64,000 bases of DNA, from positions 558,001 through 622,000 of the forward strand of contig NZ_JAAQTL010000001.1 in assembly GCF_011742875.1 (NCBI RefSeq), in the 5' to 3' direction. The translations under genes were made by a program, and so were the position numbers. Origin of the DNA: Luteibacter yeojuensis. Lineage in GTDB: Bacteria; Pseudomonadota; Gammaproteobacteria; Xanthomonadales; Rhodanobacteraceae. The notes under the pieces were generated by a model that worked only from the letters and a program-made list of their open reading frames with translations, ran no database searches and had not been told where the DNA came from. This document shows, piece by piece, positions 27,131 through 34,012 of this stretch; position 1 is the stretch's first letter, and the number at the start of each line of letters is the position of its first letter.

Positions 27131-27690
27131 GTTCGCGTTCTCGCTTCAATGGGTGGACCGGGCCGGAGGTGATCCCGGCACTGGCTTCACAGAGCCAAGG
27201 GAGACTTGTCGCACCAATACGTCTCTCTTTCTGCCTATACCCATATCAATCAGTGCATGGGTGCTTAGACGTTCCTGGCTGCGCTCACTACTGCGCATTC
27301 CGGTCCATAACAAGTGAGCCGGCTCCCGCTACGAGTGTTGAGGGGGCAAAACCCGGTCTATGCGTTAACCGGCTCACTTGTGCCCCGTGCTACTCGACGG
27401 GGCGGCGAGGCTGTCTTTTCAGGCTGTCACTCGATCGGTTCCTTTACGCGGAACTTGCATCGAGATTCCCCGCGACCGGTCTTTCCCGGTTGTCACTGGC
27501 TTCTCAGTGAGTAGCGGCAAGGCCAGGACCGTGCCACGTTACTCCGGTGGATACCGCTTCCGACTTCGCTCTCGCATTACCTACGCGGCCTTCCGCGCTT
27601 AGAGTCAGGTTGCAGTGATCGACCGGCGAGATACCCCCACTTCAAGCCAGTGCCGGTGTTATGTGCGCCACCGCCGGCTGGGCTGATTCG
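27131..27690 (-). other. 560-bp gene-free interval inside the leftward early operon
   Basis: No frame here looks like protein; the open plus-strand frame at 27103-27510 has no family resemblance. The whole interval is instead filled with inverted repeats (see the ncRNA entry). It lies between two genes of one operon whose other junctions are 0-40 bp or overlaps. Confidence 0.85.
27175..27656 (-). ncRNA. Candidate large structured RNA closed by a 13-bp end-to-end stem
   Basis: CCGGCACTGGCTT at 27175-27187 is perfectly complementary to AAGCCAGTGCCGG at 27644-27656. Between them lie a second 13-bp stem (27310-27322 with 27369-27381) and at least eight local hairpins. These include 27239-27262 (ACCCAT/ATGGGT), 27280-27297, about 27387-27406 (CCCCGT/ACGGGG), 27430-27465 (two stacked helices), about 27475-27490 with a GAAAGA loop on the minus strand, 27493-27508 and 27583-27596. 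Size, position in a prophage operon and this many-armed layout recall the ROOL/GOLLD class of ornate phage RNAs. I cannot show homology by eye. Minus-strand transcription is inferred from the operon. Confidence 0.6.
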
Positions 27691-28203
27691 TTAGGCCGCC
27701 TTGTTTGCCCACGGCGGCGTGGGGCTGGCCGGCTGGTTGTTGGCGGCGGGAGCGGAAGAGGGCGCCGAGTTCGTGGCGACACCGTCCGAGAGCCTTTTCC
27801 ACGCTTTGATCTCGTTGCTGTCGCGGTCGGTGACGTAGCCGTTCTTCTGCTCGGTCCCGGCGGGGATGTACTCGACGCGAATCACGTGGGGTTTGAAGTG
27901 AAGCTCCTGCGAATCCACGGGATTCGCAACGCCGGTCACCTCGCGGATGCTGGCGAACTGCCGATTGGCGATTTCCTGGGCCGTCGAGTTGGTGCTCTTG
28001 AGGTTCAGGCGCGCCCAGAGCTTGCGGCCCTTGTACTGCCCCTCAGTGATCTCGTACGCCAGTTCCAGATATTCGCCGTCGCCTCGCTTCGTCGGCTTCA
28101 TGTCGCTATCCACGATCACGGCCGGATATTCGCCCGTCGGGATGGCGTTGAAAGCGGTTTGCGATTCGGCGTTCGGGTCGTACTTGCTATTCAGGTTTGC
28201 CAT
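27691..28203 (-). CDS. DUF669 phage ssDNA-binding-like protein
   Basis: The protein has 170 residues. An OB-like core (PAVIVDSDMKPTKRGDGEYL, then GRKLWARLNL and the SI/LAREVTG-type helix) matches DUF669. The Pro/Ala/Asn-rich tail ends PPWANKAA. DUF669 proteins commonly accompany Sak/Erf/RecA-like annealing proteins in phages and are thought to bind single-stranded DNA. Encoded just downstream of the Sak4-like ATPase. Confidence 0.8.
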   Translation of the reverse strand: MANLNSKYDPNAESQTAFNAIPTGEYPAVIVDSDMKPTKRGDGEYLELAYEITEGQYKGRKLWARLNLKSTNSTAQEIANRQFASIREVTGVANPVDSQELHFKPHVIRVEYIPAGTEQKNGYVTDRDSNEIKAWKRLSDGVATNSAPSSAPAANNQPASPTPPWANKAA

Positions 28204-28244
28204 GTTCGTTTCCTTGGTTCGATTGTGGTGCGCGGTGGCTAGGA

Positions 28245-29021
28245 TTACGCCGCCTGCTCGACGGCCATGCCGTTCGGCACGTACATGGCGAACGGGTTGT
28301 CGCCCTTGGCATAGGGAATGTCGCGCTCGATGCCAAAGCGGTTCTTGCTGATATGGCTCGGGGTCGGGTAGCAGGTGATGATCCGCGAGCCATCGGAGTG
28401 GGCGCGCTTCTTGTCCGCGTCACCCGTGGTGAAGGTCTTGAGCTTGATGAACGCGACGAGATCGACGTTGTCGCTGTAGTGCGACACGGACTTCTTGTGC
28501 ATGCGGATCGTGTAGCGGGTGTACGGGTCGGCGTCCGGAAGCTCCAGGGTTTCGCTGTCGGCGTGCGCGATGAACACGACGTTCATGCCCTTGGCTGCGG
28601 ACAGCGATCCCGCCCAGTCGCGCAGCTGACGGTGACGGTCGGACACAGCCGAGTGCCCGGCGCCGTAGCCGCCCATCGCTTGGTTGATGCTCCTGGCCTT
28701 GGGATCGGACGCGACCACCTCGGCCTCGATCATGGTGTTCAGCTGCGTCACCGAGTCGATGACCAGGGTGCGGAACGGGTGGCCCTCGGTTGCCAGCGAC
28801 GTAATGGCGTCGAAGACATCCTGCGAGGACTGAGCCACCGGGAACAGGGCGACGTCATTGCGGCCAGTGAGGCTCGCCGTGCCATCTTCCGTGCGGATGA
28901 TGACCGGAGCCGGGAAGCTGGCCGCGAGCGAGGTCTTTCCCATGCCACCCTCTCCGACGAGGGTCGCGATGATCGGGCGCTGGCCGGTGGGCGCGGTAAG
29001 TGTCGAGAGAGAAATTGCCAT
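28245..29021 (-). CDS. Sak4-like RecA/AAA ATPase (single-strand annealing type)
   Basis: The protein has 258 residues. Walker A GEGGMGKTS at about 22-30, Walker B-like RTLVIDSVTQLN, and MNVVFIAHADSE. This is the phage AAA_24/Sak4 pattern, a minimal RecA-like recombinase that works with an SSB. The ATG at 29021 (GGAGAAC upstream) was preferred over the open extension to 29276, which lies inside the neighbouring gene. Confidence 0.82.
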   Translation of the reverse strand: MAISLSTLTAPTGQRPIIATLVGEGGMGKTSLAASFPAPVIIRTEDGTASLTGRNDVALFPVAQSSQDVFDAITSLATEGHPFRTLVIDSVTQLNTMIEAEVVASDPKARSINQAMGGYGAGHSAVSDRHRQLRDWAGSLSAAKGMNVVFIAHADSETLELPDADPYTRYTIRMHKKSVSHYSDNVDLVAFIKLKTFTTGDADKKRAHSDGSRIITCYPTPSHISKNRFGIERDIPYAKGDNPFAMYVPNGMAVEQAA

Positions 29022-29023
29022 GT

Positions 29024-29575
29024 TCAGTTCTCCGGGTTCTTTGCGTATTCGCCCGTACCACGCGGGCGGCGATTGATGGCTTGTTCGATGTCGTCTGCCC
29101 ATCGGCAGTTTTTGGGTTCGTAGTTGCCGTTCGTGTCTATTCGGTCGATGCTGTGGTCCGTTGTTGGGCGAGGTCCCATATCCGCCATGAACGCCGAGAA
29201 ATCGTCCCACCGATCGCAAACCTCGATGCCTCTGCCACCATATGCGGGGTAGTCCTTGCACTTTGGATTGCTGCAACGCTGACGCATGGACTTCCAGATG
29301 GCGTACTCGGGTAGCTGGTTCGCCAAGCCGTGCTTCGTCATCTGCCGTCCGCGTGCAACACCGGCTTCCTTGGCCCGAGACGCGCGGACTTCATTGTTCA
29401 GGCAGCCGCAGGACGACGACTTGCCGCTGACGACGACCGAGGCTGCGATCTCCTTCATGCTCCCGCACTCACACTCGAACAACCACACGCGCTTTCCGTG
29501 CTTGTCGCTTCCTTCGCTTTTGATCGCGGTAAGGCGTCCGAAGCGTTGTCCTGCGATGTCGAGGCGAGCGACCAT
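29024..29575 (-). CDS. YGGRGI-family putative phage homing endonuclease (HNH-like), copy 2
   Basis: The protein has 183 residues. N-terminal GQRFGRLTAI and the cysteine cluster FECECGS...CGCLN are followed by WKSMRQRCSNPKCKDY, YGGRGIEVCDRW, SIDRIDTNGNYEPKNCRWAD. The order is the same as in copy 1 at 24190-24825, but this copy lacks the C-terminal helix-turn-helix. Overlaps the upstream stop as TAATG. Confidence 0.65.
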   Translation of the reverse strand: MVARLDIAGQRFGRLTAIKSEGSDKHGKRVWLFECECGSMKEIAASVVVSGKSSSCGCLNNEVRASRAKEAGVARGRQMTKHGLANQLPEYAIWKSMRQRCSNPKCKDYPAYGGRGIEVCDRWDDFSAFMADMGPRPTTDHSIDRIDTNGNYEPKNCRWADDIEQAINRRPRGTGEYAKNPEN

Positions 29576-29793
29576 TACGTCGATTCCTTGGCGAGTTCGT
29601 TCAGTAGGGCGTCTGCGTGCTGGACGGCGAGTTGTGCGATGCGTTCGGGGTTGTCGTGCGTCTGGAGCGTGAGCAGCCCCTCCATGGCGGCCATGGCGAT
29701 GCGTTCGCGCTTAGTCAGGTCTGGCGAGTTGACCGTGTGTTCGATCATCGCCATGGGGAAGGCGGAGCGGCTGCCTAGTTCTTTGGGGTCCAT
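29575..29793 (-). CDS. Hypothetical phage protein
   Basis: The protein has 72 residues: KRERIAMAAMEGLLTLQ...IAQLAVQHADALLNELAK. It is a common helical phage protein pattern of unknown role, here in the recombination operon. Confidence 0.65.
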   Translation of the reverse strand: MDPKELGSRSAFPMAMIEHTVNSPDLTKRERIAMAAMEGLLTLQTHDNPERIAQLAVQHADALLNELAKEST

Positions 29794-29795
29794 GG

Positions 29796-30134
29796 TTAGC
29801 CCCCGGTGGCGGAGGCGATGGCCTCTCTGCCCAAGAGAACCGCACTTGCGATTGCCGATGACTCGCCATCGCTCAGCATTTCGCGTAGGTACTGGTCGGT
29901 AGCGCTTCCAAATGTCGAATCCAGTTCCATAAATGCGAGCAGTGCATTTAGAAGCTTAGGTCCGGATGCAATGAGCAAAGCATTCGCAGCAAGCTCTCCG
30001 ATCGCTCCGCGGATTTTTCCCGCGACGACGTACCGCGTCTCCAGGCCACCATGAGCCTTCCTATCTACAACAACGGCGAATTCACCATCATGAATCACGG
30101 CCTTCCACGGCCCCGGCGTATGTTTCACTTCCAT
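29796..30134 (-). CDS. Hypothetical phage protein with HTPGPW N-terminus
   Basis: The protein has 112 residues. It begins MEVKHTPGPWKAV and contains ELAANALLIASGPKLLNAL, a pattern seen in many phage-encoded proteins of unknown function. The ATG at 30134 has GGAGG seven bases upstream; GTG at 30137 is the alternative. Confidence 0.7.
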   Translation of the reverse strand: MEVKHTPGPWKAVIHDGEFAVVVDRKAHGGLETRYVVAGKIRGAIGELAANALLIASGPKLLNALLAFMELDSTFGSATDQYLREMLSDGESSAIASAVLLGREAIASATGG

Positions 30135-30544
30135 CACGCCGCCTCCCGCAGTTCGTCCGCCAGCTGTTCCACCCGAACCGACGGCTTCGCCGGCTTGGAC
30201 GTGATTGCCTGGGCAAGCACCGCGTAGGTGTCCGGCTCATTGCTCTGCAAGTAGCGCAGTCCGGCCATCACCAGCGACGGCTTATAGTCGATGGCCTGCT
30301 CGAACAGGTCGGGCGGAATCTCGCGCTTGATGGCCTCGAGTGCCGGGGCGTCCAGTGTCCGGTTGAACCCGTAAGTGACCGACACCTTGTATTGCGCGCC
30401 CTTCATGGTCACGCTGCCTTCGTCCTTCACGGGGAGGAGTGCGATGAGTTCTTTCTCGGCCTCCACGCGAGCGGCTGATGCCATGGCTTCCGTGCGCTTG
30501 GCGAGTTCCAGGCGCTTTGCGGCGGTATCGACGGGATTGCTCAC
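30134..30544 (-). CDS. Hypothetical phage protein, Gam/host-nuclease-inhibitor-like shape
   Basis: The protein has 136 residues and starts with GTG in a GTGA overlap with the lipoprotein gene. A helical N-terminus rich in Ala/Glu/Lys is followed by MKGAQYKVSVTYGFNRTLD. The layout resembles small recombination-module proteins, but I do not recognise the family. Confidence 0.65.
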   Translation of the reverse strand: MSNPVDTAAKRLELAKRTEAMASAARVEAEKELIALLPVKDEGSVTMKGAQYKVSVTYGFNRTLDAPALEAIKREIPPDLFEQAIDYKPSLVMAGLRYLQSNEPDTYAVLAQAITSKPAKPSVRVEQLADELREAA

Positions 30545-30756
30545 AGCGAGCCCTCCGCGTAGCCCTTGGCCTTGAGGCACGCCGGGACGGCGACGGTCTG
30601 GATGTACTGACGCCGCTTGGCCGGCGTATCGAAGTTGCGCGGCACGACGGCGCCGTAGGTGCACTGCTCGACGTCGCGGTCGCGCTGGGTCTTCTGGGCG
30701 GCGCAGCCGAAGACGATGAGGGTGGCGGCGATGAGGAAGTAGATGCTGGCTCTCAT
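30541..30756 (-). CDS. Small predicted lipoprotein
   Basis: The protein has 71 residues. Signal peptide MRASIYFLIAATLIVFGC with a lipobox-like VFGC, then a short soluble part containing two further cysteines. Lipoprotein genes inside an early recombination operon are uncommon; role unknown. Confidence 0.65.
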   Translation of the reverse strand: MRASIYFLIAATLIVFGCAAQKTQRDRDVEQCTYGAVVPRNFDTPAKRRQYIQTVAVPACLKAKGYAEGSL

Positions 30757-31112
30757 GCGAAGATCCCGTCATCGGCATCGACGAGAACTGTCTCGACCGA
30801 CAGTTCAGCGCCGGACATAACGTTGCTGAAGAATTCGTCGCGTGCCCGCTCGGCTTGATACTCGTCGTCATACACCTGATCGACAGCCAGCCCGAGTACG
30901 GTACCGGTGAGGCGGTGCTTGGTGACCTTTGGCGGCGCCACCGGGCGCTCGATGGACATCGAGTAGCTGCGCAGAACAATGCGAGCGACAACGGCGCCAT
31001 CCTTGATGATCGACACTCCGTTGAGGGTGTCGCCGGTCTTGTCGAGTTCGATGTTGTGGCCTTCGATCTTGACGTCGGCGGCGGTTTTACAGGTTTCGAA
31101 TTTCATGTTCAT
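30753..31112 (-). CDS. Hypothetical phage protein
   Basis: The protein has 119 residues, soluble, and not recognised. Starts at the first of two close ATGs (31112, alternative 31106) behind GGAGA. Overlaps the lipoprotein gene by 4 bp. Confidence 0.65.
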   Translation of the reverse strand: MNMKFETCKTAADVKIEGHNIELDKTGDTLNGVSIIKDGAVVARIVLRSYSMSIERPVAPPKVTKHRLTGTVLGLAVDQVYDDEYQAERARDEFFSNVMSGAELSVETVLVDADDGIFA

Positions 31113-31129
31113 GTTCTCCAGTTCGCGAT

Positions 31130-31222
31130 TTACGCCGCAGCCCGAGCGGGCGCAGGCGGGATGTAAAGCGGATCGTTGGCGGCATGGCCGGCCGCGATGC
31201 GGACGATGGTCGGGGTGCTCAT
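31130..31222 (-). CDS. Small phage protein (30 aa)
   Basis: MSTPTIVRIAAGHAAND, ending in a Pro/Ala-rich tail. Too short to assign. Its ATG overlaps the upstream stop (ATGA), and it exactly fills the gap between two genes. Confidence 0.5.
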   Translation of the reverse strand: MSTPTIVRIAAGHAANDPLYIPPAPARAAA

Positions 31223-31527
31223 GCGGCATCCTTTTCGGTGAGTCGGCGCAGGGCATCCATCGCGCTGCTCTGGTTGTCGACGCCAAGGAAGTCCCAAATC
31301 TGAGCAAGTGCGGCTGTTGCCGTCTGCGCGGCAACGCTGTCACTTGTATATCCCTGCGCCCAATGCGGCCTAAGCTTCTCAAGCGCACTCAACTTCACTG
31401 CCGTGCGAACGTGCTCTGCACGCTCGGTGCGAAGCTCTGTTTCCAGAGCTTCAAGGCGGCTCTGCGCCTGAAGCGCGCTAGCGATGTCTGCCAGAACCGC
31501 AAGGGTTGTCGCCCTATCGATATTCAC
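31219..31527 (-). CDS. Hypothetical coiled-coil phage protein
   Basis: The protein has 102 residues. A helical segment SRLEALETELRTERAEHVRT suggests a short coiled coil. Overlaps its neighbours at both ends by 4 bp. Confidence 0.65.
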   Translation of the reverse strand: MNIDRATTLAVLADIASALQAQSRLEALETELRTERAEHVRTAVKLSALEKLRPHWAQGYTSDSVAAQTATAALAQIWDFLGVDNQSSAMDALRRLTEKDAA

Positions 31528-31799
31528 GCAGCCTCCCGGTTGATGCGGTCGAGTTCGGCGTTGCGCTCGCCACGAGCAAGCGTCAGTTCCAGCACGCGGG
31601 CTTCAAGTTCGTCGATGTGCTTCTCGGCCAGTTCATCGAGCGCCTGGATCACGTCGGCCTTGTTGGCCTGCGTGTAGTTGCCCTCGTCGTCGAGTCGGAC
31701 CTCGAATGGCAGGCGGAGCAGGCGCGTGAGCGGGTCATCGTTCGCAGCGGGCGGAGCGAAGGGCTTGAGCGCCTGGGCGAAGGCGGGGTGCATGGTCAT
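31524..31799 (-). CDS. Hypothetical phage protein
   Basis: The protein has 91 residues and a helical C-terminus (DELEARVLELTLARGERNAE). The ATG at 31799 follows GGAGG; the longer frame to 31934 runs into the neighbouring gene. Confidence 0.65.
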   Translation of the reverse strand: MTMHPAFAQALKPFAPPAANDDPLTRLLRLPFEVRLDDEGNYTQANKADVIQALDELAEKHIDELEARVLELTLARGERNAELDRINREAA

Positions 31800-31836
31800 G
31801 CGAGACCTCCGAGCAAGAAGATCAGGAGGGAGGGTT

Positions 31837-32106
31837 TCACTTGGCACCCCCGACGTGGGCGAACAGTTCGCCAACGCATATATCGAAAAGATATTCAGCC
31901 TCGGCCTCGTTGGTGACGGCGAGCACTTCCGCATTGGTCGGATGATCGGCGGGGAAGTCGAAGCAATAAGAGCCGACGCAGCCTACGCGGACCCATCCGT
32001 TTGCAAGGCGAGCCGTGAAGTATTCGGGACCATCGACCAGAATCGTGAAGGTGCCACGGCGGGCGGCGGTGCACAGCACATCCACGCTCTGCGTCTCGTT
32101 ACCCAT
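31837..32106 (-). CDS. Hypothetical phage protein of the ETQ family, member 1
   Basis: The protein has 89 residues and begins MGNETQSVDVLCTA. The N-terminus is shared with the next two genes upstream. The rest (DGPEYFTARLANGWVRVG) is not recognised. GGAGG precedes the ATG. Confidence 0.6.
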   Translation of the reverse strand: MGNETQSVDVLCTAARRGTFTILVDGPEYFTARLANGWVRVGCVGSYCFDFPADHPTNAEVLAVTNEAEAEYLFDICVGELFAHVGGAK

Positions 32107-32335
32107 GGGATGCCTCCAGGCGGGCGAGGGCGTCTTCTTCGCTGATGCGGTTAGTTGCGTTTTCAAGGCGCATGGCCGCGCCGTGGTGACACGGCATCGT
32201 CGCGAGATGGCTGCTAAGGCTGTACGGGATGAAATCGTAATAGGCGACAGCCTTGCACTCCCTGCACTCAACCCATTGCCGCTTGTAGCCAGAAATGACG
32301 GCGGGAATTTTCACCCTCTGCGTCTCGGTGCTCAT
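32099..32335 (-). CDS. Hypothetical phage protein of the ETQ family, member 2 (Cys-containing)
   Basis: The protein has 78 residues and begins MSTETQRVKIPAV. It contains VECRECKAVAYYDFI and MPCHHG, a possible zinc site. It ends ALARLEASHG. Unknown role. Confidence 0.6.
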   Translation of the reverse strand: MSTETQRVKIPAVISGYKRQWVECRECKAVAYYDFIPYSLSSHLATMPCHHGAAMRLENATNRISEEDALARLEASHG

Positions 32336-32577
32336 GCATCACCCCCGACGCGGGCGAGGGCGGCGGAAAGATCGGAATACTGGTAGTCGTATTCCTTCTC
32401 TGCCGATTCAAATGCGATGCGGTCAAGCATGGCCTGTGCCTTGGCGATCAACTCGGCCACGGCGTCGCGCGCATCGTCAATCGTCGATGCGCTCGTCCAC
32501 CCGCCGCGTTGCCGCGTTTGGAATGAAAGCGCAGCCAGCACGGCCAGCACATCCACCTTCTGCGTCTCGGTGCTCAT
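32332..32577 (-). CDS. Hypothetical phage protein of the ETQ family, member 3
   Basis: The protein has 81 residues and begins MSTETQKVDVLAVLAAL. It has a helical middle part and ends DLSAALARVGGDA. The ATG at 32577 overlaps the upstream stop by 4 bp. Confidence 0.6.
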   Translation of the reverse strand: MSTETQKVDVLAVLAALSFQTRQRGGWTSASTIDDARDAVAELIAKAQAMLDRIAFESAEKEYDYQYSDLSAALARVGGDA

Positions 32578-32918
32578 CGCACACCTCCAACGCACACCAC
32601 GTCGTCGCGGCCCTGGCGATCGACGACCACCGCTCGCAGCCCCTGCGCTTCGCAGGCGTGCTTCATGTCACGAAGGCGCTGATGGGTTTCGCTGAGGCTC
32701 ATCACCTGCGTTACGAAGACAACGAAGCCGATGATCGCGAGGATGGTCAGGCACCACGCGCCGAACGACGAGTCCTCGGCGTGCGGCACTTCGTTGGCCG
32801 CCGGTGCACACGTGAACCCGCGCGCATTGGCGGCATCACGGAAGTCGCTGCGGCGCGTGCGCTCGAGATCGCGGTACTGCTCGATGCCGTGGCGCTGACG
32901 CATGGTCTGGCTTGACAT
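32574..32918 (-). CDS. Small membrane protein, first gene of the leftward early operon
   Basis: The protein has 114 residues. One membrane helix (about 52-74, WCLTILAIIGFVVFVTQV) separates a basic N-terminal part from a C-terminal domain with two cysteines. GGGAGA lies before the ATG at 32918. First gene after the predicted PL promoter. Confidence 0.65.
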   Translation of the reverse strand: MSSQTMRQRHGIEQYRDLERTRRSDFRDAANARGFTCAPAANEVPHAEDSSFGAWCLTILAIIGFVVFVTQVMSLSETHQRLRDMKHACEAQGLRAVVVDRQGRDDVVCVGGVR

Positions 32919-32959
32919 GTTGATCTCCCATCGCCGGCCCCTCGGGCGGCGTGGGATGA

Positions 32960-32988
32960 ACAATACGATCTGAATTAATCGCCGTCAA
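32960..32988 (-). promoter_or_regulatory. Predicted leftward early promoter (PL)
   Basis: On the minus strand TTGACG (32983-32988), a 17-bp spacer and TATTGT (32960-32965) form a good sigma-70 promoter. The -35 and -10 each sit in a CGTATTG copy (CAATACG at 32961-32967 and 32986-32992). A similar TGTATTG lies in the other early promoter, so these may be repressor half-sites. Confidence 0.65.
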
Positions 32989-33075
32989 TACGTTTCGTAG
33001 CGGAAATTCAAAAAGAATCGTGCGAACCGTATTCGATTCAGCTTGTGTTTATCTTCGTGCATGACGGCAGACAAG

Positions 33076-33098
33076 AAAAAGCCCGCTCGCGGCGGGCT
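33076..33098 (-). terminator. Intrinsic terminator after the lysogeny lipoprotein gene
   Basis: AGCCCGC-CGCGA-GCGGGCT hairpin followed on the minus strand by TTTTT. It separates the repressor/lipoprotein transcript from the early leftward operon. Confidence 0.88.
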
Positions 33099-33125
33099 CA
33101 TCGGCTTTCACATTTGTGGACGCCG

Positions 33126-33527
33126 TCACATTTGCTTGACCAGCACCCCGGCGTCGCTCTCCGCGGCCCACACATGAACGAGGCGTCCGCCATAGAACAT
33201 GAACTGATAGGGTCGCGCGCCGACGTAGCCGCCGAAGCTGTTCTTAGCGTTCACGGTGCCCTTGAGCACCCATCCCGCATCGATTCCGCCGCCAAGGAGC
33301 GGCGGGGCCTTGACCCAGCCCGAGTACACCGGCTGCCAGGTGTAGACAGCGGAGTATGGGTCCTTCAGGTGCGTAGCCAGGTAATCCTTGGCTTGGGCCT
33401 CGGCGTCAGCTTGGGCCACAGGCGGCCCATAGCTAAGGCCTGACAGTTCCTGCTGTGTCGGCATTCTGGCGCACGCCGTCATTCCGATGGCGGCCACCGC
33501 GAGCCCTCCCACTAGGATCCAGCGCAT
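33126..33527 (-). CDS. Predicted lipoprotein encoded with the repressor (possible moron)
   Basis: The protein has 133 residues. Signal peptide MRWILVGGLAVAAIGMTAC with lipobox MTAC, then a compact domain containing DYLATHLKDPYSAVYTWQPV, a pattern seen in small envelope proteins of unknown role. It is 31 bp downstream of the repressor gene and followed by its own terminator, so it should be made in the lysogen. Superinfection exclusion or host-surface change is a reasonable guess, not shown. A run of nine G lies just before the start codon. Confidence 0.7.
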   Translation of the reverse strand: MRWILVGGLAVAAIGMTACARMPTQQELSGLSYGPPVAQADAEAQAKDYLATHLKDPYSAVYTWQPVYSGWVKAPPLLGGGIDAGWVLKGTVNAKNSFGGYVGARPYQFMFYGGRLVHVWAAESDAGVLVKQM

Positions 33528-33558
33528 ATACCCCCCCCCTTGTTCGCCTCGGCCTAAT

Positions 33559-33894
33559 TCAGGATTTGCCCTTCATCGACCGGACCATCGCCAAGACGAG
33601 CTGTTGCTGCTCGTCGCTCAAGTTCGTCATCTCTCGGGCCGTGAGTGCCGGGACCTTATCCTCGATCACCTCGACCTCCCCCTGTGTGATGGTGTCCAGA
33701 TCAGTCTGGAGCACGTCCAGCAATGCTTTCAGCTCTTCCATATTCCACCGCGAACCCCGTATGCCGTTAAACCATGAAGTGACGGTGGAGTAAGCACGAT
33801 CGATGCCACGCTTTGCCAGCTCGGCGACCACGTCTTCGTTCGTGTATCCCAGCGCGTCTCGACGCGCTGTGAGATTGTCAGAGATCTTGCTCAT
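33559..33894 (-). CDS. CI-like XRE-family repressor (short form)
   Basis: The protein has 111 residues. N-terminal helix-turn-helix with DALGYTNEDVVAELAKRG and YSTVTSWFNG. The C-terminal part is a short helical segment and there is no LexA/S24 peptidase domain, so SOS-type self-cleavage is not expected. Divergent from the Cro-like gene across the palindromic operator. Confidence 0.8.
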   Translation of the reverse strand: MSKISDNLTARRDALGYTNEDVVAELAKRGIDRAYSTVTSWFNGIRGSRWNMEELKALLDVLQTDLDTITQGEVEVIEDKVPALTAREMTNLSDEQQQLVLAMVRSMKGKS

Positions 33895-33954
33895 AAGTTG
33901 AGACGCCTTGGGGCGCCTGCTCTGCGGGGGATGAGCAAGGGTAGTGGGCGGGGG

Positions 33955-33992
33955 TTGTAAACCAGAAATTCGAAGTGTATTGTCGCGACAAT
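33955..33992 (+). promoter_or_regulatory. Rightward early promoter (PR) with palindromic operator
   Basis: TTGTAA (33955-33960), 17 bp, TATTGT (33978-33983). The perfect palindrome ATTGTCGCGACAAT (33979-33992) overlies the -10 region and is flanked by TTCGAA/TTCGAAT copies at 33969-33974 and 33992-33998. This is the expected site of CI/Cro competition. Confidence 0.7.
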
Positions 33993-34012
33993 TCGAATCG
34001 TATGGATCAGCC

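Noticed and set aside
27103..27510. 135-codon plus-strand frame in the 560-bp interval
   Set aside because: No recognisable protein pattern, opposite to the operon, and it overlaps the start of the nuclease gene; the inverted repeats explain the sequence better.
27175..27656. The 13-bp end repeats as terminal inverted repeats of a small transposable element
   Set aside because: No target duplication flanks them, and the interior is filled with further stems, which fits an RNA better. Not fully excluded.
27131..27690. Group II or group I intron
   Set aside because: I find no domain V-like hairpin, no intron-encoded protein and no interrupted gene; the flanking genes are complete. HNH genes nearby are not enough.
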